A stretch of 21,732 bases of DNA, taken from HGM04593 sp045634365 (GTDB taxonomy: Bacteria; Bacteroidota; Bacteroidia; Bacteroidales; Bacteroidaceae). Location: the NCBI GenBank assembly GCA_045634365.1, contig JAZRAC010000005.1:1-21732 (forward strand), written 5' to 3'. Within the stretch, counting starts at the first letter, position 1. Each line of letters begins with the position of its first letter. The notes under the pieces were generated by a model. It had not been told where the DNA came from and did not search any database. It saw only the letters and a program-made list of their open reading frames with translations. Below, one piece after another: positions 1 through 8,075 of this stretch. The translations under genes and the position numbers were made by a program.

Positions 1-160
1 TAAGCAAAATATTATCAGTCCAAAGATGTATTTGCTCTAAAATCCTCGGTGTTATTTTCGGCTATTCTCACAATCGGCAAAAATTTTTACGTTCTTTGTC
101 GCGCAAAGAACCAAACGCCCGGCACAGACCTCACGATTCGAATAAAGCTTTGCTCGTGAG
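1..160. repeat. Dispersed intergenic repeat, copy 1 (direct repeat of 21465-21624)
   Basis: This stretch matches 21465-21624 at 159 of 160 positions. The only difference is A at 83 against T at 21547, inside an A-run/T-run. It holds two clear inverted repeats: GTTCTTTG (91-98) with CAAAGAAC (104-111) around a 5-base loop, and CTCACGA (130-136) with TCGTGAG (154-160) around a 17-base loop that itself contains AAAGCTTT. Identity stops at 160, just at the end of the second hairpin and 6 bases before the glycosyltransferase stop codon. The left limit is unknown because the window begins here. No transposase or convincing ORF is present. A dispersed non-coding repeat is the simplest reading. Confidence 0.9.
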
Positions 161-166
161 AAGATT

Positions 167-1354
167 TTACTCACCTATAAATTCGCAGAACCGTTCCATC
201 TGGTTCGTAAACGAGAAGGTGGTGCGCGACGCAGCGAGACAATTATCGACATACTTCAAATAATCGGACTCACTCATTTTTGCAAAAGTTTCAATATTAC
301 GTGCCAAGGCCACATAATCGCCGTGCTTCGACACAAGGCCAAAGCCACACTCCTCTACCAAGCGCGCACCCTCGCCCTCACCACTGAACAAAATGGGAAT
401 TCCTTCGGGCAGGAGGTCGAATATCTTTGAGGGCACCGCCCCATAAATGCGAGCAGCAAGCGGTATTATAGAGAGGTCATATTTTCTCAATTCGCTGCTC
501 ATCTCCTGCTTGGGCAGATAGCCGTGGTACCAAATATTCTTGTCGCCATCCTCTATATACTCCTGAATATCTTTTGCCTGATTACCGCCGCCATAAAGGT
601 GCATTTCCACACCCATCGCCTTAAAATCGATGGAGCGCAACAGTGCGTATATATCCTGCGCCACACCAAAGAGGCCTGCATACACTATTTTAAGCGGAGT
701 ATTACGTTTCTTGATAATAATTTCGTGAGAGTGCTCGGGTTGAAGATTACGATAGAGGAAGGTTCTCTTGCCGGGGAACATTGCAAGCACGTGGTCGACA
801 ATCTCCTGCGACTGCCCCATCACTGCCGAAGCATTCTCGTATATATAACGTTCGAGACGCGACAACACCTTGTGCGAGCGGCTACCCTCACGCACAAAGC
901 CAAGCTCCACGGCCGACATTGGCCATAAATCGGAGACATTGAGTATCGTCTGCTTGCCAAACATTTTTCCAAAAAGCCTTATAGCTGATGCCGCCACAAG
1001 AATGGGAGGCGACTGTATTATCACACGGTCGTAACTCTTTACAAGCCTGCGTTTAAGGGCAAACGCCCACATAGTACCCGCATAGGAAGTCATTGCCAGC
1101 ACACGCTTAAAGGGATTTTTCGACACTGTGGCGTATGTCCAATAGCGATACACATTTATACCGTCGATAACCTCTTTCTTTGAGAAACGACCTTTATACC
1201 CCTTGAATATTTTACCTTTGGGATAATTGGGCATACAGGTGAGCACATCCACCTCTACACCACTGCTTTTCAACCCCTTGGCAAGGTTTGTTATACGGCT
1301 GGGAGCAGCCCCAAGCTCGGGTTCATAATAAAACGATACTATGAGTACTCTCAT
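167..1354 (-). CDS. Glycosyltransferase family 4 (WcaI-like)
   Basis: This 395-residue protein has the GT-B layout of family 4 glycosyltransferases. The N-terminal acceptor domain opens with MRVLIVSFYYEPELGAAPSR, a start typical of WcaI-like enzymes of exopolysaccharide and O-antigen synthesis. The C-terminal nucleotide-sugar domain shows LYGGGNQ, HGYLPKQEM, then VPSKIFDLLPEGIPILFSGEGEGARLVEE, which carries the spaced acidic residues of the family 4 donor site. There is no signal peptide or clear membrane anchor, so it probably acts at the cytoplasmic face on a lipid-linked or nucleotide-sugar acceptor; donor and acceptor cannot be read from sequence. The ATG at 1354 has an AT-rich upstream region without a Shine-Dalgarno sequence. 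It lies alone, 240 bases from tyrS, with no polysaccharide cluster in view, although the window ends close to its 3' side. Confidence 0.85.
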   Translation of the reverse strand: MRVLIVSFYYEPELGAAPSRITNLAKGLKSSGVEVDVLTCMPNYPKGKIFKGYKGRFSKKEVIDGINVYRYWTYATVSKNPFKRVLAMTSYAGTMWAFALKRRLVKSYDRVIIQSPPILVAASAIRLFGKMFGKQTILNVSDLWPMSAVELGFVREGSRSHKVLSRLERYIYENASAVMGQSQEIVDHVLAMFPGKRTFLYRNLQPEHSHEIIIKKRNTPLKIVYAGLFGVAQDIYALLRSIDFKAMGVEMHLYGGGNQAKDIQEYIEDGDKNIWYHGYLPKQEMSSELRKYDLSIIPLAARIYGAVPSKIFDLLPEGIPILFSGEGEGARLVEECGFGLVSKHGDYVALARNIETFAKMSESDYLKYVDNCLAASRTTFSFTNQMERFCEFIGE

Positions 1355-1452
1355 TATATATTATATAAATTGTATAATCTTCAAAAAAAGACGAACAAGA
1401 TACACAAAGTTCCCTTGGTCTATCTTACAGCGAGTGCAATCTATGTTCGAGG

Positions 1453-1497
1453 TTTAATGAGGGCAACTGAAAAGTAATTTTGGTTGCCCTCATTAAA
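1453..1497 (-). terminator. Long hairpin between tyrS and the glycosyltransferase gene
   Basis: TTTAATGAGGGCAAC (1453-1467) and GTTGCCCTCATTAAA (1483-1497) form a perfect 15-bp stem with a 15-base loop. It is about 100 bases past the tyrS stop and about 100 bases before the glycosyltransferase start. It is a strong RNA hairpin on either strand. On the minus strand the three U residues that close it lie within the stem rather than after it, so it is not a textbook intrinsic terminator. A terminator for tyrS is the likeliest role; an attenuator or processing site is possible. Confidence 0.55.
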
Positions 1498-1522
1498 ATA
1501 GCCTTACACCCTTTCAACCTCT

Positions 1523-1558
1523 ACCCCTTCATAAAAAAGTTGCGAAAAAAGAAGGGGT
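1523..1558. other. Second inverted repeat 3' of tyrS
   Basis: ACCCCTTC (1523-1530) pairs with GAAGGGGT (1551-1558) across a 20-base AT-rich loop. It lies 37 bases past the tyrS stop, ahead of the longer hairpin at 1453-1497. It could help end tyrS transcription; the large loop makes this uncertain. Nothing else is recognisable between 1355 and 1594. Confidence 0.35.
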
Positions 1559-1594
1559 TACGCTCTTTTAAAACTGCTCACTGCAAAAACCACC

Positions 1595-2890
1595 TTATTT
1601 CACTATAATAAGGTAATAATTCTTCTTGCCTTTCTGCACAAGAATATACTTGTCGTTGAGCAACTGTTCCTTTGTAATTACTTGGTCGAAAGAGGCAAGT
1701 TTCTCCTTGTTAACCGAAACGCCGCCACCCTGCACCAGTTTGCGCATTTCGCCCTTCGAAGCAAAAATTGCAGCAGCATCGGTAGTGAGGTCCACCGCCT
1801 TAACACCCTCCTCCACAAGAGAACGAGCAACCTCGAAAGTGGGAACACCATCGAACACCGCAAGCAAAGTATCCTCGTCGAGCGAGCGTAAAGCCTCGCT
1901 TGTGGCGTTGCCAAAGAGAATACCCGAAGCCTCAACAGCCTTGTTGTACTCCTCCTCGCCGTGAACAAGCGTGGTAACCTCCTGCGCCAAACGCTTCTGC
2001 AAAATGCGCAAGTGAGGAGCCTCGGCGTGCTGTGCCACAAGCGACTCAACCTCCTCACGGCAGATTGATGTAAAAATCTTAATGTACTTAACCGCATCGT
2101 CGTCGCTCACATTGAGCCAGAATTGATAGAAGCGGTAAGGCGAGGTATAGCGCTTGTCGAGCCAGATGTTACCCTGCTCGGTCTTACCGAACTTCTTACC
2201 ATCGGCCTTGGTTATAAGAGGGCAGGTAAGTGCATAAGCCTCGTTACCCGACATTTTACGTATCATTTCGGTACCGGTGGTAATGTTACCCCACTGGTCG
2301 GCACCGCCAAGCTGCAATTTACAGCCGTGAGTTTCGTTCAGATGCACAAAATCGTAACCCTGCAACAACTGATAGGTAAACTCGGTGAACGACATTCCAT
2401 CGGTACCCGCCTCGCCCGAAAGACGACGCTTAACCGAATCCTTCGACATCATATAGTTCACGGTAATCATCTTACCCACGTTACGAATAAAATCGAGGAA
2501 AGAAAACTCCTTCATCCAATCGTAGTTATTCACAAGAATGGCAGCATTGGGCGCATCGCTGTCAAAATCGAGGAAGCGTGCAAGCTGGTTCTTTATAGCC
2601 TCCTGATTATGGCGCAAACGCTCCTCGTCGATGAGCACACGCTCCTTCGACTTTCCCGAAGGGTCGCCAATCATACCCGTTGCACCACCAATGAGCGCAA
2701 TAGGCTTGTGACCACACTGTTGGAAGTGGCGCAACATCATCACTCCCACCAAGTGACCAATGTGCAAAGAGTCGGCAGTGGGGTCGATACCCAAATAAGC
2801 ACTTGTCAGCTCCTTTTGCAGCTGCTCCTCTGTTCCCGGCGTCATATCCTGAATCATACCACGCCATTTAAGTTCCTGTACAAAATTCAT
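1595..2890 (-). CDS. tyrS: Tyrosyl-tRNA synthetase
   Basis: This class I synthetase attaches tyrosine to tRNA-Tyr in the cytoplasm. The 431 residues match the usual bacterial TyrRS length. The HIGH signature is HIGH at 43-46 within PTADSLHIGHLVG. The tyrosine-binding region QLLQGYDF (175-182) and GGADQWGN (195-202) are present. The KMSKS counterpart is KFGKT (233-237), the form seen in many TyrRS. A C-terminal S4-type RNA-binding domain spans about 365-431. The ATG at 2890 is preceded by a good Bacteroides-type promoter (2927-2957), so tyrS is probably transcribed from its own promoter, giving a 5' leader of about 30 bases. No tRNA-sensing T-box leader is visible. Two inverted repeats follow the gene. 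I see nothing unusual in the catalytic motifs. Confidence 0.98.
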   Translation of the reverse strand: MNFVQELKWRGMIQDMTPGTEEQLQKELTSAYLGIDPTADSLHIGHLVGVMMLRHFQQCGHKPIALIGGATGMIGDPSGKSKERVLIDEERLRHNQEAIKNQLARFLDFDSDAPNAAILVNNYDWMKEFSFLDFIRNVGKMITVNYMMSKDSVKRRLSGEAGTDGMSFTEFTYQLLQGYDFVHLNETHGCKLQLGGADQWGNITTGTEMIRKMSGNEAYALTCPLITKADGKKFGKTEQGNIWLDKRYTSPYRFYQFWLNVSDDDAVKYIKIFTSICREEVESLVAQHAEAPHLRILQKRLAQEVTTLVHGEEEYNKAVEASGILFGNATSEALRSLDEDTLLAVFDGVPTFEVARSLVEEGVKAVDLTTDAAAIFASKGEMRKLVQGGGVSVNKEKLASFDQVITKEQLLNDKYILVQKGKKNYYLIIVK

Positions 2891-2926
2891 ATCTGTATAT
2901 TTTAATTTATTTTCTCATTCGTTTCA

Positions 2927-2957
2927 CAAAAGTAAAGAAAGGCAGCCTCAATACAAA
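2927..2957 (-). promoter_or_regulatory. Promoter of tyrS
   Basis: Read on the minus strand, TTTG (2957-2954) is followed after 19 bases by TACTTTTG (2934-2927). This fits the Bacteroides sigma-ABfr consensus (TTTG, 19-21 bases, TAnnTTTG) exactly. The start point should lie near 2920, about 30 bases before the tyrS ATG. The site sits in the 85-base gap after the metallo-hydrolase gene. Confidence 0.65.
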
Positions 2958-2975
2958 GAAAAACCACCTTTTTAA

Positions 2976-3782
2976 TTACCCCAATCGATACAATTCCGAC
3001 GGAGTCGTACGTTTAAGCACCACCAGTTGCACATCCTTGCCGGCAATAATACCATAGTCGCGCATCTCCATAACCACACTCTTATAAGCAAGCTCGGGGT
3101 GGTTATTCTCCTCGCTCAGGTGGCACAACCATATATTTTTAAGATTCTCGTTAAAGTGCGACGCCAGATACTTTGCCGTAACCTGATTACTCAAATGCCC
3201 CCGCGGGCCACTCACGCGCACCTTCAAAAATTCGGGGTAACGCCCCATTGCAAGCATCTGTTCCTCGTAATTAGCCTCAATCACAAGATAATTAGCTTGG
3301 TCCACATAATAGGAGACAGTGTCGGTAATATGCCCAAGGTCGGTAGCAATACAGAAAGCCTTTCCGCCAACCTCTATAAAATAACCCACATTGTCGGTAC
3401 CATCGTGCGGCACCTCAAATGGAGTAATCTCAAAATCGCGGAAGAGAGTCTTCTCGCCCTTCTCCACATAACGTACATACTGCCCATCTATGGGCATAGT
3501 GGTACAATAATTGTTATTTATACCCTTATGTACATCACGCGTAGCATAGACCGGAATATTAGCCTTCGACGAAATAACACCCAACGACTTAATATGGTCG
3601 GCGTGGTCGTGAGTGACAAAAATTGCGCAAACGCTCTCAAACGCAATTCCCTCCTTCTTCAACGCCATTCTGATGGTCTTCGAGGGAATTCCCGCATCAA
3701 TGAGGATGCCATAATCGCCCACCCCCAAATAGTAGCAGTTGCCGCTGCTTCCGCTACCGATACTCATAAAACGAATCTCCAT
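2976..3782 (-). CDS. MBL-fold metallo-hydrolase (YycJ/WalJ-like)
   Basis: This 268-residue cytoplasmic protein has a metallo-beta-lactamase fold. The first strand leads into GSGSSGNCYYL (9-19), and the metal-binding motif THDHADH is at 57-63. Further metal-site candidates are the PHDGTDNVGYF region, ATDLGH, and the late HLSEENNHPE segment. The GSGSSGN opening and this motif order are typical of the YycJ/WalJ group, which is related to exonucleases and RNase-Z-like enzymes; in Firmicutes it has been linked to cell-wall and DNA-repair phenotypes. The substrate here is unknown. It begins 42 bases after tamL and is probably co-transcribed with it. A second in-frame ATG at codon 6 (MSIGSG) could also serve as start, but the ATG at 3782 keeps the first beta-strand intact. 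Confidence 0.88.
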   Translation of the reverse strand: MEIRFMSIGSGSSGNCYYLGVGDYGILIDAGIPSKTIRMALKKEGIAFESVCAIFVTHDHADHIKSLGVISSKANIPVYATRDVHKGINNNYCTTMPIDGQYVRYVEKGEKTLFRDFEITPFEVPHDGTDNVGYFIEVGGKAFCIATDLGHITDTVSYYVDQANYLVIEANYEEQMLAMGRYPEFLKVRVSGPRGHLSNQVTAKYLASHFNENLKNIWLCHLSEENNHPELAYKSVVMEMRDYGIIAGKDVQLVVLKRTTPSELYRLG

Positions 3783-3824
3783 ATATATTAAATTTTAATT
3801 TTCTCCACAAAAACGCCACCACTC

Positions 3825-6116
3825 CTAGAAAGGATAACCAATCGCAAAGTGCAAAGCAAAATCACGCCCAAAATCGGGGTGCAGGAAAGCCAATTTCTCC
3901 TTCCCGTGATAAGCCGGATTAACAGCCTTCATACCCCCATCGAGGCGAAACACAAACAAATCAAACTCGAAACGCAGTCCCACGCCATAGGAAAATGCCA
4001 AGTCCCTCCAAAAAGTCCTCAAATCAAACTGCCCATCCGGTTGCTCCCTATACCAACGCAAAGTCCACACATTGCCGGCATCCAAAAAGACCGCTGAATG
4101 AATTTTCCAGAACAGATGCGAGCGTAGTTCCACACTAAAATCGAGTTTCATATCACCCAGTTGGTTGATAAAATCAATATTTTCATCCTTGCTCCTGTAA
4201 CGTCCGGGCCCCACACTTCTCACATTCCAACCACGCAAGCCATTGGCACCGCCGGCAAAATAACGCTTCTCAAAAGGCAGAATGCGAGAGTTACCATAAG
4301 GATAGGCAATACCAAAGCCCAAATGCATCACAAGCGAGTTTCTCTTGTCGAGCCTTGCACGGGCAACAAAATCAAAATCACCCTTCACATACTGCGCGTA
4401 TGCAATATTCAAGAATGTATACTGCCCATCCTCGTTTTTAGTGGCACCAAGCAGTTTGCTGCCTAAGTGCAACACATTTCCCGACGACTCCGCACCGGCA
4501 CGCAACGAATATGCAATATCCGAGAAAAGCCCCATACTACCATAGGTAGAGTTATAATTATAAGTATATCCGAGCCTGGTAATCAACAAATTCTCATAGT
4601 TGTATTTAAGGATTGAGTTTCTGTTCGACAAGCTATCGAGATACTCGTGCTTGAAAGTATCGGAAATCCAAGGAACATAAATATAGTTAACATCCAAAAT
4701 ATCCAGCTTATGCAGGGACTTCACATTCTTGCTCCACTGATAGCTCCACGAGGCAGCAAGCAATCGGCGGTCAAATTCGGGCCTCTCCTGTGAGTTAAAT
4801 TTCAAAGTAAGAAGAGTTTGCGACTTTAACATTCTCTCCTTTGCCGGAATAAATTTAGAAGCATACCCACCCACCAAGCGCAACGAAAGCTCGGCACCAT
4901 ACTCAAAGTAAGAATTACCCGTGTAACCGCTCAATTCCGAAATTGCCTCGTATGCAGCATAGAGCCTCAACGACAAAAGCTCCGAATTACCAAAAAGATT
5001 ACGGTCGGAGAAGGTAATTGAGGAAGCAGCCCCCAAATCTCCGGCAGTATTCGTACCTTCAAGCTCAAACATAACCGAGCGACGCTTGTTACGCTCATAC
5101 ATAATGTAACAATCGAGCAGAGCCGTGTCGGGACGCTCAATCATACGAATTGTGGGATAGCGCAACGCCGTCAACTGCACCAGCGAACTATATGTGCGGT
5201 CGACAGCCTTTGCCGCATAAACCTCGCCCGGCACAATAAAAGTCTTATGCGCCAACGTGCGCGGACGCACCACCGTATTATCCTTATAGCGGAATTTATA
5301 TTGTTCGAACATTGCAGAATCGCACAGCGAAAGATTATTCTCATTCAATCTCAAACCCGCACCAGATACAAAGCAAACATCATTAAAACGATACACCTTG
5401 TGAGGGATAGGCTCCTCGCCATCGGCCGGCAGGAAGAGAGAAATATTCATTGTAAGATCAACATCGGTAGAGTAATGCGCAGTGTCGGCCACAAATGTTA
5501 TATAATCCTTGTGGAAACGATAATATCCCCTATTACGTAACATCTCCGAAATTCGGCGACGCTCACTTTCGAGCCTCTCCACGCTGAAAGGCATACCCAT
5601 TCGCAAGAGCGAAGCTGAGTCGGCACGCAAGATAGAAACAAGTTCCTCATCTTCCGACTCAATCTTAACCGAGCGTATATGGTACAATTCACGCTCGTGC
5701 AGATAATAAACAAGTTCCGTCTGTTTATTCCTCACCTCCCTGTGCTCATAATCCACGGTAGCGTGCAAATATCCTTTATCGCGCAACAATTGGACAATAT
5801 CCAGCCTTCCTTGTTCACTCCTCTTTTCGCTATACACAACAGGTGGCTCACCCATCTTGCGCAGAGCACGATTGACCCATTTTGCAGTATCGTATCCCGA
5901 GGCCGAATATATGCGCAAAGGCACCCTGAACAGACTGAACCATTTGGAATTGGGAGTCTGCTTCAAATACAACTGCGCATCGGCCTCATTCTGTTTGTCA
6001 ATATGAGAAACAATCCTCACATCGCGAAGCAACGATTCACCCTCGGGGACAAACTTTGTCACCGAGCACGAAAATGCCGTCGCTGCAACGATTATCAATA
6101 GTAAAATGTTTCTCAT
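3825..6116 (-). CDS. tamL: TamL-like lipoprotein, BamA/TamA-family outer-membrane assembly protein
   Basis: I place the start at the ATG at 6116, giving 763 residues. A longer reading from 6134 would need a TTG and would put extra residues before the signal peptide. The N terminus (MRNILLLIIVAATAFSC) is a lipoprotein signal with the lipidated Cys at 17. Residues of about 25-270 look like POTRA-type periplasmic repeats. The C-terminal half, about 350-763, is an outer-membrane beta-barrel with many alternating aromatic strands, ending GYPF. The diagnostic loop-6 motif of the Omp85 family appears as LRGW (627-630; usual form VRGF). A lipidated Omp85 protein is the hallmark of the Bacteroidota TamL group, which works with TamB in envelope assembly. 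No tamB is in this window. The lipobox has Phe at -2, which is less usual. A divergent RNA methyltransferase gene lies upstream. Confidence 0.85.
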   Translation of the reverse strand: MRNILLLIIVAATAFSCSVTKFVPEGESLLRDVRIVSHIDKQNEADAQLYLKQTPNSKWFSLFRVPLRIYSASGYDTAKWVNRALRKMGEPPVVYSEKRSEQGRLDIVQLLRDKGYLHATVDYEHREVRNKQTELVYYLHERELYHIRSVKIESEDEELVSILRADSASLLRMGMPFSVERLESERRRISEMLRNRGYYRFHKDYITFVADTAHYSTDVDLTMNISLFLPADGEEPIPHKVYRFNDVCFVSGAGLRLNENNLSLCDSAMFEQYKFRYKDNTVVRPRTLAHKTFIVPGEVYAAKAVDRTYSSLVQLTALRYPTIRMIERPDTALLDCYIMYERNKRRSVMFELEGTNTAGDLGAASSITFSDRNLFGNSELLSLRLYAAYEAISELSGYTGNSYFEYGAELSLRLVGGYASKFIPAKERMLKSQTLLTLKFNSQERPEFDRRLLAASWSYQWSKNVKSLHKLDILDVNYIYVPWISDTFKHEYLDSLSNRNSILKYNYENLLITRLGYTYNYNSTYGSMGLFSDIAYSLRAGAESSGNVLHLGSKLLGATKNEDGQYTFLNIAYAQYVKGDFDFVARARLDKRNSLVMHLGFGIAYPYGNSRILPFEKRYFAGGANGLRGWNVRSVGPGRYRSKDENIDFINQLGDMKLDFSVELRSHLFWKIHSAVFLDAGNVWTLRWYREQPDGQFDLRTFWRDLAFSYGVGLRFEFDLFVFRLDGGMKAVNPAYHGKEKLAFLHPDFGRDFALHFAIGYPF

Positions 6117-6151
6117 AGACAATATTCCACTCAAATTATAAAAAATTCCTG

Positions 6152-6159
6152 CAAATATA
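6152..6159 (-). promoter_or_regulatory. Possible -7 element for tamL
   Basis: On the minus strand this reads TATATTTG, a full match to TAnnTTTG, 35 bases before the tamL ATG. I do not find a TTTG at the expected -33 distance, so support rests on the -7 match and position alone. Confidence 0.35.
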
Positions 6160-6182
6160 GCAAAAACTTAAAAGATTTAAGG

Positions 6183-6190
6183 TAGTTTTG
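6183..6190 (+). promoter_or_regulatory. Possible -7 element for the SpoU methyltransferase gene
   Basis: TAGTTTTG fits the TAnnTTTG consensus and lies 32 bases before the ATG at 6223. No -33 TTTG is visible. It is 23 bases from the opposing tamL element, so the two promoters, if real, would be back to back with overlapping polymerase footprints. Confidence 0.4.
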
Positions 6191-6222
6191 TACAACTTTA
6201 ACGCACAGCAAATAATTAAAAT

Positions 6223-6978
6223 ATGCTAACAAAGTCACAGCTCAAACTAATAAAATCGCTCGAACACAAAAAATACAGAAAAGAGAGCGGACTATTCGTT
6301 GCCGAAGGTGGAAAAACCGTATGCGACATTATAGCCTGCGGAGTAGATTGCAAACTACTCATAGCAACCAAAGAATGGATAGAGGCGCACCCCGCAGATT
6401 ACCCTGTGACAATAACCGAAGTAAGCGAAGAGGAACTGAAAAAAGCAAGTTTCCTACGTACCCCGCAAGGCATTATGGGGCTCTTCTCACAACCGGCCGA
6501 GGATCCCGCATTGGAATACCCCTGCACAGAACTATGCCTCGCACTCGACAACGTACAGGACCCCGGCAATCTTGGTACCATAATACGCATAGCCGACTGG
6601 TTCGGCATTGAACACATATACTGTTCCCACGGCACAGCCGACGCCTATAACCCCAAGACCATACAGGCCACAATGGGCGCAATAGGCCGCGTGAAAATAC
6701 ACTACACCAATCTGCCACAATTCATCGCCTCGCTACACGGCAAAGCCCCCGTGTATGGCACCTTCCTCGATGGCGACAATATATACAAACACACACTGTC
6801 GGGCAACGGACTCATAATTATGGGCAACGAAGGAAACGGCATAAGCCCCGAATGTAGGGAGCAAATAACAGAAAAGCTCTTCATCCCCAACTACCCTGCC
6901 GGCCGCAAAACATCGGAATCGCTCAATGTATCCACGGCCACAGCCATCATTTGCTGCGAATTTCGCCGCCGACAATAA
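6223..6978 (+). CDS. SpoU/TrmH-family RNA 2'-O-methyltransferase
   Basis: This 251-residue enzyme uses S-adenosylmethionine to methylate a ribose 2'-OH in rRNA or tRNA. The N-terminal 95 residues form the SpoU substrate-binding domain (KYRKESGLFVAEGGKTV). The SPOUT catalytic domain carries motif 1, N110-R122 (NVQDPGNLGTIIR); motif 2, IIMGNEGNGIS (198-208); and motif 3, IPNYPAGRKTSESLNVSTAT (221-240), with the knot-forming SESLNVS. The target cannot be assigned; this two-domain form resembles 23S rRNA methyltransferases such as RlmB and TsnR relatives. It starts with ATG 33 bases after a candidate -7 element and ends only 24 bases from the stop of the convergent small gene at 7003, with no clear terminator between them. 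Confidence 0.92.
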   Translation: MLTKSQLKLIKSLEHKKYRKESGLFVAEGGKTVCDIIACGVDCKLLIATKEWIEAHPADYPVTITEVSEEELKKASFLRTPQGIMGLFSQPAEDPALEYPCTELCLALDNVQDPGNLGTIIRIADWFGIEHIYCSHGTADAYNPKTIQATMGAIGRVKIHYTNLPQFIASLHGKAPVYGTFLDGDNIYKHTLSGNGLIIMGNEGNGISPECREQITEKLFIPNYPAGRKTSESLNVSTATAIICCEFRRRQ

Positions 6979-7002
6979 TTAAGGAAATTTTAAAAGAGTT
7001 TT

Positions 7003-7293
7003 TTACAGCCTCGTTACGAACAACAAAGGGCACAACACCTGCTCATCGGCACAATCGCAAGAATAAAGAAAAAGAGGCCCGGCAACAGTAGCATCGCAAG
7101 CAATCTGCTGTAAATCCCCCAGCACATTGGCACAAGAGGAGGGAGAGAGAAAAGCATCTTCTACCCACAGCATCGATTGACGTTCAACATCAAAAGGCGA
7201 AAAGCCACGCACCACCCCATCGACAACCTCCACAACCTGCATACGCTGCACCTCACCGCAAGCAGTATGCAATTTCCTGACAAGATAGAGCAT
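7003..7293 (-). CDS. Small conserved-position protein of unknown function, last gene of the ileS-lspA operon
   Basis: This 96-residue reading frame has no family I recognise. It has no signal peptide or membrane segment. The centre (VVDGVVRGFSPFDVERQSMLWVEDAFLS) looks like a short beta-rich fold, and five cysteines are present (13, 54, 65, 79 and 81, with a further one near the C terminus). Its ATG overlaps the stop codon of the DUF4296 gene by one base (TAATG), which implies translational coupling and argues that it is a real gene. Its place at the end of an operon that includes lspA suggests, but does not show, a link to envelope biogenesis. Confidence 0.7.
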   Translation of the reverse strand: MLYLVRKLHTACGEVQRMQVVEVVDGVVRGFSPFDVERQSMLWVEDAFLSPSSCANVLGDLQQIACDATVAGPLFLYSCDCADEQVLCPLLFVTRL

Positions 7294-8069
7294 TATTCTT
7301 CGGGTAACGGGTGAATACGTTTCACGGCAATATCCCCCACAAGCAATTTGGGAGCAGCCAGCGAATCATTGTCGGAATAGTACAAAAAGCCGCTGAAAGA
7401 CTTAATATCACTATTAAAATTACGCTCCACCGACACAGCATAGCTACCATCGGCAGTAACTCTCACTCCGGCAACAGACGATGTTGCATCGCCATACTCC
7501 ACCAACAAGGCTGCCTGCGCGTTATAGTCAACCGAATCTTTCCCTGCCGACAGATGCCTTGCCGTAAAAGAGAAAGTTATACTATCGCCCTTAACATAAG
7601 TTGAATCGGCCTTATATTCAAAGACCATTCTGTTTGTCATAGCCGTGGAAGAGAGCAATTTCACCCTCGCGTCCCGCCACAAATTTACAGTATCGGCAGT
7701 AGCCATCAATGTATTGAAAGAATCATCGGCAACAGAGCCAACACCCATCTTCTCCATCTCTACAAGCAATTTATTTTCAAGACCGGAATAAATCTTCACC
7801 AATTGTTTGGGATAGCGGGTGTACCACACAAGCGAAGAGTCGAACATCTCCTTTGTATATCCGTGCTTATCGAACACATAATTTATATGCAGTTTCTTCT
7901 TGTAGCTCAAAGGCCCTTCATCGGTTGTAACGGCCTGTGCCAAATGATAGTCGTATAAAATGTCGGCCATTTTATCCGATGGAATAACCCAATCGGGAGT
8001 TTTAATCTGACAGGCAGACAGTACCACCGCAAAGAAGACAAACAGAATTTTAACAAAAGGAGTTTTCAT
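7293..8069 (-). CDS. DUF4296-domain lipoprotein
   Basis: This 258-residue protein opens with a lipoprotein signal, MKTPFVKILFVFFAVVLSAC, whose lipobox LSAC predicts lipidation at Cys20. The segment that follows (PSDKMADILYDYHLAQAV, then YVFDKHGYTKEMFDSSLVWY to about residue 110) is the DUF4296 domain, a helical domain of unknown function known from Bacteroidota lipoproteins. The C-terminal half (about 140-258) is beta-rich, with repeated aromatic and Ser/Thr residues. The gene starts 6 bases after lspA, whose product would process this very lipoprotein, and its stop overlaps the next start. Function is unknown; a periplasm- or surface-facing lipoprotein is likely. Confidence 0.85.
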   Translation of the reverse strand: MKTPFVKILFVFFAVVLSACQIKTPDWVIPSDKMADILYDYHLAQAVTTDEGPLSYKKKLHINYVFDKHGYTKEMFDSSLVWYTRYPKQLVKIYSGLENKLLVEMEKMGVGSVADDSFNTLMATADTVNLWRDARVKLLSSTAMTNRMVFEYKADSTYVKGDSITFSFTARHLSAGKDSVDYNAQAALLVEYGDATSSVAGVRVTADGSYAVSVERNFNSDIKSFSGFLYYSDNDSLAAPKLLVGDIAVKRIHPLPEE

Positions 8070-8075
8070 ATATAA

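Noticed and set aside
1355..1594. A tRNA or small RNA gene between tyrS and the glycosyltransferase gene
   Set aside because: No cloverleaf or conserved TTC-loop sequence is visible; the region is explained by two inverted repeats.
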